Origin: DASTPP01 sp035762175
GTDB lineage: Bacteria > Myxococcota_A > Polyangia > Polyangiales > Polyangiaceae
Length of the DNA stretch: 20,054 nt
Assembly: GCA_035762175.1 (NCBI GenBank)
Contig: DASTPP010000304.1
Location: forward strand, 1 to 20,054
Direction of reading: 5' to 3'
Positions 1 through 10,043 of this stretch are shown here, piece by piece. Every line of letters begins with the position of its first letter. The first letter of the stretch is position 1. The notes beneath the pieces are model-generated. The model did no database searches. It was not told where the DNA came from and saw only the letters and a list, made by a program, of their open reading frames with translations. The position numbers and the translations under genes are program-made.

Positions 1-840
1 CTCGACACCGGGCAGAAGAACTTCGCCCACTGGTTCGAGAGCGCCAGCGGCTTCTTTCGCGGCTGCCGCTACTACGCCGGCCGGGGCGAGCTCAACCACG
101 CCGCCTTCTCGCTGCACCAGGCGGCCGAGCGCTACTACCACACCGCGGCGTTGGTCTTGAGCGGGTACAAAGATCGCTCGCACGATCTCGAAGCGCTCGG
201 CCAGAAGGCCGCCGAGCAGCACCCGCGGCTCGACGGCGCCTTTCCCCGCGACGACCCCGAAGACAACCGGCTCTTCCTCTTGTTGAAGAAGGCGTATATT
301 GAAGCGCGCTACTCGCGCACCTACCGCATCACGCCCGACGAGCTCGCCGTCCTGCAAGCGCGGGTGCTCGACCTCGCCGCGCGCGTGCGCGAGGTGTGCC
401 TCGAGCGGCTCGCGTCGCTCTGCGGCCCCGACGCCGTCCGCACCTCGCTGCCCACGCCGCCGGCCCCGGGCGAGCCGCTGCCCGAAGGCCTGCCGCCGCC
501 GCCCGACGACCCCGCCGAGCTGGGGCGCTGGGCGCACGACGTGGCCGAGCTCATCGAAGCGCGGGTGCGCGAGGGCGAGCGGCGGGGCCGCGAGGCCGGG
601 CGACGCGAGGGCAAAGAAGAAGGGCGACGCGAGGGCAAAGAAGAAGGGCGACGCGAGGGCAAAGAAGAAGGGCGACGCGAGGGCGAGGCGAAGGGGCTAC
701 GGGCGGCGGTGCTCGACCTGTGCGAGGCGTTCGGCCTCGCGGTGACCGACGCGCAGCGCGCCGCGCTTGAGGCGATGGGGGTCGGCGAGCTCGAGGCGCT
801 ACGGCAGGCGATCAAGCAGACCAGGCACTGGCCCGCCTGA
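1..840 (+). CDS. HEPN-domain protein (5' end outside window) with charged-repeat C-terminal tail
   Basis: The frame is open from base 1, so the gene starts upstream; 279 residues are visible. Residues 1 to about 140 match the HEPN domain found behind a nucleotidyltransferase domain in MNT-HEPN proteins: an FSLHQAAERYYH segment, then GYKDRSHDLEALG, then LLKKAYIEARYSRTYRIT. Such proteins are linked to toxin-antitoxin and nucleotide-modification roles; the nucleotidyltransferase part, if present, is outside the window. A Pro-rich linker (about 150-175) leads into EGRREGKE-type repeats coded by three perfect 24-bp copies at 601-672, then a helical end (AAVLDLCEAFGLAVTDAQRA). I do not associate this tail with HEPN proteins; it is the tail of the next gene, almost identical in DNA, which suggests recent exchange. 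The HEPN call is firm. Function is uncertain. Confidence 0.8.
   Translation, partial: LDTGQKNFAHWFESASGFFRGCRYYAGRGELNHAAFSLHQAAERYYHTAALVLSGYKDRSHDLEALGQKAAEQHPRLDGAFPRDDPEDNRLFLLLKKAYIEARYSRTYRITPDELAVLQARVLDLAARVREVCLERLASLCGPDAVRTSLPTPPAPGEPLPEGLPPPPDDPAELGRWAHDVAELIEARVREGERRGREAGRREGKEEGRREGKEEGRREGKEEGRREGEAKGLRAAVLDLCEAFGLAVTDAQRAALEAMGVGELEALRQAIKQTRHWPA
601..672 (+). repeat. Three perfect 24-bp tandem repeats coding a charged helix
   Basis: Units at 601-624, 625-648 and 649-672 are identical, each starting CGACGCGAGGGCAAAG, and a fourth partial unit follows at 673. They code for the 8-residue motif RREGKEEG. The length keeps frame, so copy-number change would only lengthen the charged helix. 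A related but degenerate 12/24-bp pattern lies at about 1618-1710 in the next gene. Confidence 0.9.
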
Positions 841-943
841 CGCCCGACCCCGCACGCCCCGCGCCCGCCGCGCTCGCCCCCGCGCCGCGCGGCCGCCGAC
901 GCCGCCTCGCGCCCTTGCCCGGCGCGCCGGCCGCTGCTAGCCG

Positions 944-1873
944 ATGGGCATGCTCGACGTCGTGCCCCTGAAGTACGGCACCGCCTTCAAGAAGGCCTTC
1001 AGCGACCCCGCGGTCTTCTCCGGCTTCGCCCGCGCGGTGCTCGGCGTCGACGTCGAGGTCGAGCGCGTCGAGCAAGAGCACGGCTTTCGCCCCGTCTTCG
1101 GCCAGGTCGACGTCAAGTACGACCTGTTCGCCGAAGACACGCAGCGGCGCTTGGTCGTCGAGCTGCAGCACGTGCGCGAGGACGACAGCTTCGACCGCTT
1201 TCTCTACTACCACCTGATCGGGCAAGCTGAGCAGATCCAGAGCGCGGACGACTACCGCTTTCGCCGCACGGTCTACACCATCGTGGTGCTCACACGCCTG
1301 CCGAGCGCGCCCGCGCTGCGCTTCGACGTGGCGGCGCACGACGGCGACCTGTGCACGCTCGAGGGGGCCAAGCTCGGGGTCTACGGCCACCGGCTGGTGT
1401 TCGTCAACGCGCGGGGGCTGCGGCCCGAGACGCCGGCGCCGCTGCGGCGCTGGCTCGAGCTGATCGACGACTCGCTCGACCAGAAGGTCGACGAAGCGCG
1501 CTACCCCGAGCCGCTGCTGCAGCGGGTGTTGCGCACGATCGAGCGCGCGCGCGTCTCGCCCGAGGAGGCGTATCTCTTGAAGGCCGAGGCGCAGTGGGAG
1601 AGCGCCAAGCGCGAGGCGCGCGACGAGGGGCGCGACGAGGGGCGGCGCGAGGGCCGCGACGAGGGGCGGCGCGAGGGCAAAGACGAGGGGCGGCGCGAGG
1701 GCGAGGCGAAGGGGCTACGGACGGCGGTGCTCGACCTGTGCGAGCTGCTCGGCCTCGCGGTGACCGACGCGCAGCGCGCCGCGCTCGAGGCGATGGGGGT
1801 CGGCGAGCTCGAGGCGCTACGGCAGGCGATCAAGCAGACGAGGCGGTGGCCGGAGGGGGTAGGGCCTGGCTAG
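944..1873 (+). CDS. Rpn-family / PD-(D/E)XK nuclease-transposase-like protein
   Basis: This 309-residue protein looks like the recombination-promoting nuclease (Rpn, PD-(D/E)XK transposase-like) family. The N-terminus (VVPLKYGTAFKKAFSD) resembles the family's opening, and VDVKYDLFAEDTQRRLVVELQ carries the expected Asp followed by Glu-x-Gln of the nuclease core (about residues 52-74). FDRFLYYHLIGQAEQI is the following conserved helix. Known members are DNA endonucleases tied to RecA-independent recombination, and some act in phage defence. From about residue 225 there is a run of RDEGRREG repeats and a helical end shared with the upstream HEPN gene. The start is not fixed: ATG 944 follows a TAG closely and has no clear ribosome site, and ATG 950 is an alternative. 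It lies 103 bases after the HEPN gene on the same strand. Confidence 0.72.
   Translation: MGMLDVVPLKYGTAFKKAFSDPAVFSGFARAVLGVDVEVERVEQEHGFRPVFGQVDVKYDLFAEDTQRRLVVELQHVREDDSFDRFLYYHLIGQAEQIQSADDYRFRRTVYTIVVLTRLPSAPALRFDVAAHDGDLCTLEGAKLGVYGHRLVFVNARGLRPETPAPLRRWLELIDDSLDQKVDEARYPEPLLQRVLRTIERARVSPEEAYLLKAEAQWESAKREARDEGRDEGRREGRDEGRREGKDEGRREGEAKGLRTAVLDLCELLGLAVTDAQRAALEAMGVGELEALRQAIKQTRRWPEGVGPG
1691..1850 (+). repeat. Direct repeat of 673-832: shared C-terminal tail of the HEPN and Rpn genes
   Basis: Bases 673-832 and 1691-1850 align without gaps at a constant offset of 1018. By hand I count about nine differences over 160 bases. The match includes third codon positions, so this is recent duplication or gene conversion rather than protein-level constraint. 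The similarity stops at the stop codon of the first gene, and the N-terminal halves are unrelated. Confidence 0.9.
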
Positions 1874-1910
1874 CGGTAGAAGGCCAAGGGGCGAGCGAGG
1901 TTTGCGAGGG

Positions 1911-3341
1911 CTACGCGCCTCGAGATGGGGGCCGGCACGAGTCGGCAGCGCGGTTGCGGTGGGGAGAATCGCTTATACCACCCGCGCTCGATGCGGCCAG
2001 AAAGGGGCCCGCCCCCCCGCCGCTTCCTCGCCGTATCACGGAGGGCCGGTATAACTCGAGCACAACCGGCGCTGTGACGCGCGGCGTACTCGCCGTGCTG
2101 ACGCCAAGCTGACCCTTCTCGTTACTTCCCCGACATCGAACGGTGCCTTCGTCGAGCACCGCACAACTATGATCGTCGCCAAGCGCAAAGGCCCGCACCT
2201 CCGTCAGCAACAACCTTACGGTGGTGGTTCCGCTCGTGATCAGCTCGTTACCGAGGTCGGCACGGAACCGACCCCAAGCGGATTTGTCCCCCCAACACTG
2301 GACGGTGCCCCCCTCGAGCAGCGCGCAGCTATGAGAGCCACCAAGCGCCAGGGCTTGGACGCCCGCCAGCGGCGCACCCCCCAGCTCACTCCGGACCAAC
2401 AAGGGGGTGCTACTCCAGTTGCTTGTCGTGCCGTTGCCGAGCTGGCCAGAACCGTTGTACCCCCAGCACCGGACGGTGCCATCGTCGAGCAGCGCGCAGC
2501 TATGGTAGCCGCCGAGCGCCAAATCTCGGACGCCCGTCAGCGACGGTCCCTTCGGCGCACTCACGACCGGCACGGGGGTGCTCCGCCGGTGGCTTGTCAT
2601 ACCGTCGCCGAGCTGGCCATAACCGTTGGCCCCCCAGCACTGGACGGTACCGCCGAGTAGCGCGCAGCTGTGATCGTAACCAAGCGCCAAGGCTTGGACG
2701 CCCGTCAGCGGCGCGCCCTCCGGCCCACTCCGAACCGAAACGGGGGTGCTCTGGTAGACAGGGGAGCCCTCCTCGAATCTCTCGCCGTCGCCGAGCTGGC
2801 CATAACCGTTCGCTCCCCAGCACTGGACGGTGTCCCCCTCGAGCAGCGCGCAGCTATGGGAGCCGCCGAGCGCCAAGGCTAGGACGCCCGTCAGCAGCGG
2901 CCCGTTTGGCGCACTCCGAACCGGCACGGGGGTATTCCGGTTGCTTGTCGTGCCGTCGCCGAGTTGACCAAGACCGTTGGCCCCCCAGCACTGGACGGTG
3001 CCCCCCTCGAGCAGCGCGCAGCTATGGTAGCCGCCGAGCGCCAAGGCTTGGACACCCGTCAGCGGCGGTCCGTCCGGCTCACTCCGGACCGGCACGGGGG
3101 TGCTCCGGTCGATTTTCGTGCCATCGCCGAGCTGACCGACGTCGTTCAGACCCCAGCACCGGAGGGTGCCATCTTTACCCATTGCACAGCTATGTTTTCT
3201 ACCCAGCGCGATCTGGCTGACCTGCCCGAGCGTGTCTTGGGCGGGCAAGTCGTCTTCGTCGGTGCCGAACAAAACGCACCCGCTCGCGAGCAAGGGCAAC
3301 GCCGTCGCGCCAAGAGAAATCGTCCGCGGCAGAAAGCTCAT
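1911..3341 (-). CDS. RCC1-repeat (beta-propeller) putative lipoprotein
   Basis: The 476-residue protein begins with a hydrophobic stretch ending LLASGC (Cys 22), a lipobox-like site, so it is probably exported and lipid-anchored. Seven RCC1-type repeats follow, each with a CWGANGxGQLGDGT core, a variable TP-V-VRS segment and a GVQALALGGxHSCAL segment. Seven blades fit a complete RCC1 propeller. The sixth repeat is irregular (CWGDKSAWGRFRADLGNEL) and the seventh has CRG for CWG, so the last blades are diverging. The final 45 residues or so do not look like repeats. The start has a good ribosome site (GAGGGG about nine bases upstream). It lies 39 bases after the TPR/PEGA-like gene and is probably in the kinase operon. 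RCC1-like propellers usually bind proteins; the partner is unknown. Confidence 0.88.
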   Translation of the reverse strand: MSFLPRTISLGATALPLLASGCVLFGTDEDDLPAQDTLGQVSQIALGRKHSCAMGKDGTLRCWGLNDVGQLGDGTKIDRSTPVPVRSEPDGPPLTGVQALALGGYHSCALLEGGTVQCWGANGLGQLGDGTTSNRNTPVPVRSAPNGPLLTGVLALALGGSHSCALLEGDTVQCWGANGYGQLGDGERFEEGSPVYQSTPVSVRSGPEGAPLTGVQALALGYDHSCALLGGTVQCWGANGYGQLGDGMTSHRRSTPVPVVSAPKGPSLTGVRDLALGGYHSCALLDDGTVRCWGYNGSGQLGNGTTSNWSSTPLLVRSELGGAPLAGVQALALGGSHSCALLEGGTVQCWGDKSAWGRFRADLGNELITSGTTTVRLLLTEVRAFALGDDHSCAVLDEGTVRCRGSNEKGQLGVSTASTPRVTAPVVLELYRPSVIRRGSGGGAGPFLAASSAGGISDSPHRNRAADSCRPPSRGA

Positions 3342-3380
3342 GGGACCACCCCTCGTCTTCTCAACGCTGCGCCCGCACCG

Positions 3381-4417
3381 CTAAAACCGCCCGCTCAGCC
3401 CGAGCCCGCCCGGCGCGACAGTCAGCGCGACGGCTGAGCCCGGCGGCGACCCAGGCTTCTTCGAAGGCGTGACGAGGAGGAGATAGGTGCCCGCCGCCAC
3501 GCCGACGAGCCCCAAGCCGATGCTAGCGCCGGCCGCCCAGGCCTGGGTGTCAGCCCGCTTGAGCATGTCGACCGCCCTATCTCGGTCTGGGCAGCCCCGC
3601 TCGACCGAGCAGAGGTCGTCGACCTTCGAGTAGTTCGAGAGCGCCTTGATGCCGACTACCGAGCCGACGCCCAAGGCGGCAACGCCGATGCCCATTACCC
3701 CGAGCCCGGCCACCGTGCGGCCTGAAGTCGGCTGCTTGCCGGAAGGTTCGGGCGCTGCGGGGTCACCTCCGGCCTCGTCCGTCAGCGGGGCGGTTTGCGC
3801 GCGCGCCAGGGGAGCGAGCGGAGGCACCTCGATGACCAGGGCCTTGCCCGGCTCGGCGACGGAAACCGTTTTACGGTACGGCAAGTGACCATCGGCTTCA
3901 GCGGTGATGACATGACGCCCCGGGTCGACGGGCACTCGTGCGCCGAACTGAGCCGACGCCACGATCTCGCCGTCTCGCTTGACCACGAGACCGGGCGTGG
4001 GGTCACGAACTTGTAGGACGAGGTCAGAGAGCTTCGGATCGAGCAGGTAGGCGCGCCTGCGCGCTTCGGCGGCGCGCTCGGCGTCACCGCGCTCGGTCGC
4101 AAGCTTCGAGGCCTCTCGGAAAGCCTTCGTCGCCGAGGCGGGCTTGCCCTGCCGCTCGTAGCAGTCGCCGAGGCTGAGCAGCGCGCCGATCGAGGGGTTG
4201 ATGCGGTGGCTCTCGGCGAACTTCGGGCAGGCCTCGTCGAGTTGTTCGGCGTCGAGCAGGCCGCGGCCTTCGAAGAAGAGCGCCTCGGCCCGTGCAGGGT
4301 CAGCCCGCACCGAACGGGGCGCTGCGCCCAAGGTCGCGACGACCAGCAGCGGGCGGGCCCAACGCCGCGCCCGAGCGCGGCTCAGGGGGTCGAGAACGCT
4401 ACGGCTGCGGGGTGCTT

Positions 4418-4421
<4 letters not shown>
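3381..4421 (-). CDS. TPR / PEGA-like membrane protein of myxobacterial type
   Basis: This 346-residue protein has a basic N-terminus and signal-like helix (WARPLLVVATLGAAPRSVRA, cleavage plausible after residue 40). A TPR-like region follows (about 41-130; ALFFEGRGLLDAEQLDEAC, then INPSIGALLSLGDCYERQG and KAFREASKLATE). A beta-rich PEGA-like section comes next (about 133-200; VVKRDGEIV, then PVDPGRHVITAEADGH). Two hydrophobic helices near the end (VAGLGVMGIGVAALGVGSVV and ASIGLGLVGVAAGTYLLLV) flank a loop with two cysteines. This layout is frequent in Polyangiales, typically beside Ser/Thr kinase genes. Its ATG overlaps the kinase stop codon (ATGA, 4418-4421), which indicates translational coupling. 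A role as a partner or sensor of the kinase is inference. Confidence 0.85.
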
Positions 4422-6604
<2,183 letters not shown>

Positions 6605-6695
6605 AGTAGAAACTTCTATGAACACGGACCCTCGCTCCGCCCGCCCTCCACGCCCCTACGTCATCTACTTCCCCCGCACCGCGCACGCCCGGCAG

Positions 6696-6741
6696 CGTGA
6701 CAAGATTGATCGCTTTGTCCGCTTTCGTAGCGATTGTCACG
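6696..6741. promoter_or_regulatory. Inverted repeat upstream of the kinase gene
   Basis: CGTGACAA at 6696-6703 is matched by TTGTCACG at 6734-6741, and an inner pair ATCGCT (6709-6714) and AGCGAT (6729-6734) strengthens the dyad. It lies about 90-140 bases upstream of the kinase start. No T-run follows it, so an operator seems more likely than a terminator. This part is visibly less GC-rich than its surroundings. The rest of 6605-6900 shows no convincing gene; a 95-codon open frame there resembles no family I know. Confidence 0.4.
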
Positions 6742-6900
6742 TCTGCCGACGGTCGTCCCGGGCGGCCGAGGCAACCGCCGCTGACGTCAACGCGGCCGGG
6801 GGGCGAAAACCGTTCGGGCTGCTTCGAGAAGCGATCTGCCGCTGGGGCCAGCCGCCTCAGATGTCGTCTCAAGGCGCGACCGGGCCGGCCCCGGCTCGGC

Positions 6901-7027
6901 GCTAAACCCACGACTCGAGGTGGCCGAGCGAGGTGCGCGACGGCGGCGGCTTGCTGTCGTCGCCCGCGCCGGCGGGCGGCGAGGCCTGCCAGGTGAAGGC
7001 GTCGACGAGCACGGGCGTCGGGTCGGG
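6901..7027 (-). repeat. Detached copy of the phosphoesterase gene 3' end (direct repeat of 10043-10169)
   Basis: This stretch aligns without gaps to 10043-10169, which is the last 42 codons and stop of the metallophosphoesterase gene on the minus strand. By hand I count about seven mismatches in 127 bases. It can still be read as a tail ending LGHLESWV with its stop codon, but it has no gene body in front of it: the broken hipA gene ends at 7046. Weaker similarity continues about 15 bases past the stop. The two copies have the same orientation and bracket the DUF262-hipA pair. Confidence 0.9.
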
Positions 7028-7045
7028 GCAGGCGCGACAGAGTGG

Positions 7046-7678
7046 CTAGCGGCCCAAGGGCACCCTGGCCAGGTGCCATTCGAGGCGCGCGCGCTCGACC
7101 TGCGTGAAGGGCAAGTCGGCCCCTTGCTCGGCCCAGACCTGCCGCGCGCGCCGCGCCGCGTCTTCGGCCCAGCGGCTCACCTCGCCGAAGGTCAGACCCG
7201 AGACGCGGGCGAACTTCTCGAACGACGTTGCGCCGACGCTCTCGAAGCGGTCGGAGCCGCCCAGCGACAGGGCGAGGATGTCGTCGACCCCGGGGTAGAG
7301 CACCGTCGCGATGATGTCGTACGCGGGCGAGAGCGCTGCGCGCCGGCCGTCGGGGTAGAGCAGCGACCAGTTTTTCAGGTGGCCGTCGCCGTTGCCGCAC
7401 ACCGCGCAGAAGGCCAGGCGCTCGCAGAGCGCGCGCAAGCTTTGGGGGCACAGCCGGGCGACGACCGCCGCGAGGTGCTCGGAGGGCCCGCCATAGAGGT
7501 TGGGCCGGTCGAGAACCTGGGCGAAGTCTTCCATGTGAACGCGTACGCCGCCGGGGCGGCGGTCGAAGCGTTCGATGAGATAGATGGTGCCGTCGCCGGT
7601 GGGTATGCCTTCGGGCAGCCGTTCGAAGTCGGCGATGCGGCCCAGGCGGAGGCGCGGGGCTTCGACGCCGCTCAGCAA
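7046..7678 (-). pseudogene. HipA-like kinase, C-terminal part (separated by frameshift)
   Basis: This open frame holds the C-terminal HipA kinase domain. RLGRIADFERLPEGI leads to YLIERFDRR and HMEDFAQVLDRPNLYGG, then the catalytic signature GNGDGHLKNWSLLYPDG and the metal-binding segment LSPAYDIIAT. HipA proteins are Ser/Thr kinases of the toxin family that phosphorylates aminoacyl-tRNA synthetases. All catalytic residues I can recognise are intact. The only starts are internal and would remove the nucleotide-binding N-terminal half. Restoring one base near 7688/7689 joins it to the frame at 7672-8235, giving one 396-residue gene (7046-8235). It may be a recent pseudogene, a sequencing error, or two overlapping cistrons; a lone functional C-terminal half seems unlikely. 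Confidence 0.85.
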
Positions 7679-8235
7679 GGCCCACCGCTAGTGGCGAACT
7701 CGACCCTGGGCAGTTCGGCGTAGCTGGGGTCGTGAAACTTGGCCATGTACGAGGCCTCGTCGCCCTCGACGGGCACGACGAGGCCGCGCTCGCCCTCGCG
7801 CACGGAGAGCTTCCATTGCTGGCCCGCGAAGGCGAGTCGGAACTCACTCACCCGCGCTGGCGGGCCCGCGTCGGCGGGGGCGCCGGGGGCGGGCTGCAAG
7901 CTCGGCTGCCCCGGCACAAGCGTGACCGCGCCGGGCAGATCGCGGCCCACGTGCCACAGCAAATCGAACCCGTCGTCGGGGTCGAGCCCGGTCTGGCGCG
8001 CGAAGGCGCGGCGCAAGGGCCCCTTCTCGGGCGGCAAGAGATGCTCGAACCAGAGGGGCATGTGCCCGGTCGCGTGAATGGGGTCGGGCTTTCGGTCTTC
8101 GAAGAGCTGCCCGAGAACCGGGCGCGAGGGGTCGGCGAGCCAGGCGTCGGCGAAGAGAAAGCGGTGCTCAAACTCGTCGATGCGCTCGAGCAGCCCGACC
8201 CGCACGCCCCCGACGGCGACGTCGAGCGCCCTCAC
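7672..8235 (-). pseudogene. HipA-like kinase, N-terminal part (separated by frameshift)
   Basis: The 187-codon frame starts at GTG 8235, whose GTGA overlaps the stop codon of the DUF262 gene by four bases, so it is translationally coupled. It carries the HipA N-terminal domain (VAVGGVRVGLLERIDEFEHRFLF, then PLWFEHLLPPEKGPLRRAFA) and the nucleotide-loop region FAGQQWKLSVREGERGLVVP followed by YMAKFHDPSYAELPRVEFAT. The frame then derails into SGGPC and stops. The expected continuation (MRWALLSGVEAPRLRLG) appears if one T is added in the ACTAGCGG context, i.e. an A between 7688 and 7689 on the plus strand. The repaired gene is exactly 397 codons with stop. No HipB-like antitoxin gene is visible nearby. 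Confidence 0.85.
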
Positions 8236-9848
8236 GGCGACGCCAGTTGCTCGTCGGCGCGCCGGATCAGCTCGGCGATCGGCGGCCGGTCATCATCGCC
8301 CCGGCCGAGGAGGCGCGCGAAGAAGCGCTCGAAGTGGGCGTTCAGCGTACGGGCGCGCCGCTCGGCGAAGGCCTCGAAGTCGCCGGCCTGCAGCGCCTCG
8401 GCCGCGCCCGCGTCGATGCCGTGGCTCGCCAACACCTCGGCGGACGCGCACGGCAGGGCGTCGAGCCAGCCCTTGTTCTTGACCAAAAGCGCGCGTGCGA
8501 CCGAGACGCGGGGCCCCCCCGCGACGTCGAAGAAGGCTTCGCCCAGCGCCTTCGGTGCCCCGGTCGCTTCGTCGGTGAGCAACGCCCGCACGCCGTCGTC
8601 GTCGAGCGGCTCACCACCGCCGGGGTCCCGGGGGGAGAGTGCGGCGAGGGCGAGGGCGCAGGCCGACGTCTTCGCGCCACCGCCGTGCCACCGCAGCTCT
8701 GCCGAAGGCAGTTCGACCCCCGCCGGGCGCGGCACCGTGCCCAGGAGCCGCTCGGCCGAGCGGAACTCGTCGTCGTCGATCAGGACGCGCAAGTCGTCGA
8801 GAGTCGCGTCGCTGTCGCTGGCGTGTAGGCCCGAGAGGGCGCCGCGCCACACCCAACGAGCGAGCAACTCGCGCGAGCGGAGGTGCGGGCGCGGATGCCG
8901 GTGGAAGAAGACCGGCAGAACGAGCAGGGGCAGGCGGTAGGGCAGGAAGGCAACGTGAAGAACACGCGCGTCTTCGCCGAGCAACTCGATGGCGCGAGAG
9001 ACCGCAGCGTAGGTGTCGTCAACGGCGGACGACGACTGCACGCGGTCGGCGTCACGCTCGGATTCGCGCAGCCGGAGCCCCGTCACCATTTTTAGGCATT
9101 TCAAGAAGACGTCGCCGTCGATGACGCCGAAGCCGCTCGCCCGGTGGAGGCGATCGCAGGCGTCCTCGACGGGCCTGACCTCGTCTTCTGGGTTGAGAGC
9201 GTCGAACACCTCGCTCTCGCGCCAGGCCAGGCCTGCGCCGTTGATGCGGCGGAAGGCCAGTCGCAGGGCGTCGGTCGAAGCGCCTTCGAGCACGTAGGCC
9301 GGCACCTGACACTCGCGGATGGCCTTACCCAGCTCGATCGCGCGCTGCATCAGGTCCTTGCGCTGGCCGCGCAGGGGCCACTCATTCAGGAAGTCGAACA
9401 GCTTGAACGAGTCGGCCGCCACGTTCAGCGGCAGCCAGTGGGAGGGCGGGACGGCCTTTTGCGAGAAGGCGAACTCTTCTCGGTCGAGGTCGAACCAGAG
9501 CGCGTAGGTGCCCCAGCGCGGCCTTGGCTCGGGGTGCAAGAGCACAGCCGCCAGGGCGTTGATGCGCTGCTGGCCGTCGACGACGAAGTAGGCGTCTTGG
9601 GTCGACTCCCCGTGCACCCTGAGTTCGCCGAACCAGAGCTCTCGCTGGCGGTCGGGTTGCTTCGAGAGCAAGAGGCTGCCGATGGGGAAGCCCCGATAGA
9701 TGCTGTCGAAAAGCTCGCGCACCTGCTTGCGCTGCCAGCGAATGGGCCGCTGAAACTCGGGCACCCGGATCTTGCCCTCTTTCACCAGCTCGAGCAGCCG
9801 CTCGACGGTGAACGTGAACGCCTCGGGTCGTTTCTTGATGCGCTCCAT
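8232..9848 (-). CDS. DUF262 (GmrS/ParB-nuclease-like) protein
   Basis: This 538-residue protein has the two hallmark motifs of DUF262. RVPEFQRPIRW (28-38) matches the RxPxFQRxxxW pattern, and VVDGQQRINAL (90-99) holds the DGQQR nucleotide-binding/hydrolysis motif of the ParB/Srx-like fold. The rest follows the family: LAFRRINGAGLAWRESEVFDAL, then a helical second half with a LPYRLPLLVLPVFFHRHP segment. It lacks an obvious C-terminal HNH (DUF1524, GmrD-like) domain, so it is the GmrS half only. Relatives take part in type IV restriction of modified DNA and other antiphage systems. The start has GAGG very close upstream. Its stop overlaps the hipA-like GTG by four bases, so the two are made together. 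I infer a two-gene defence or toxin module. Confidence 0.88.
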   Translation of the reverse strand: MERIKKRPEAFTFTVERLLELVKEGKIRVPEFQRPIRWQRKQVRELFDSIYRGFPIGSLLLSKQPDRQRELWFGELRVHGESTQDAYFVVDGQQRINALAAVLLHPEPRPRWGTYALWFDLDREEFAFSQKAVPPSHWLPLNVAADSFKLFDFLNEWPLRGQRKDLMQRAIELGKAIRECQVPAYVLEGASTDALRLAFRRINGAGLAWRESEVFDALNPEDEVRPVEDACDRLHRASGFGVIDGDVFLKCLKMVTGLRLRESERDADRVQSSSAVDDTYAAVSRAIELLGEDARVLHVAFLPYRLPLLVLPVFFHRHPRPHLRSRELLARWVWRGALSGLHASDSDATLDDLRVLIDDDEFRSAERLLGTVPRPAGVELPSAELRWHGGGAKTSACALALAALSPRDPGGGEPLDDDGVRALLTDEATGAPKALGEAFFDVAGGPRVSVARALLVKNKGWLDALPCASAEVLASHGIDAGAAEALQAGDFEAFAERRARTLNAHFERFFARLLGRGDDDRPPIAELIRRADEQLASP

Positions 9849-10043
9849 GGCCTCGCGGCGGGGTGCGCGCGCGGCCTCGTCGAGGCGGGCGCCGCGGGAG
9901 CCGCCCCCGAGACTCTAGCACGCCCGCCGGGCCGCCCACCGCCCCGGGCCGGCCCCGACAGGGTTGCGGCCCCGGCGCGCCGACGCCGACCCGCGCTCCG
10001 GGGAGCGCCCGGGCGGCGAGGGGCCGGCGCCCCGGGCTCGGCG

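Noticed and set aside
2169..3220. Plus-strand repetitive frames across the RCC1 gene
   Set aside because: Their repeats are the antisense reading of RCC1 blades; the minus strand gives the CWG-GQLGDG consensus.
6618..6905. 95-codon plus-strand frame upstream of the kinase
   Set aside because: Composition is random-like, no ribosome site or known motif is seen, and it runs into the duplicated phosphoesterase end.
7672..7695. Programmed ribosomal frameshift in the HipA-like gene
   Set aside because: No slippery heptamer or downstream structure is evident, and one inserted base restores the family consensus exactly, so a simple deletion is the better explanation.
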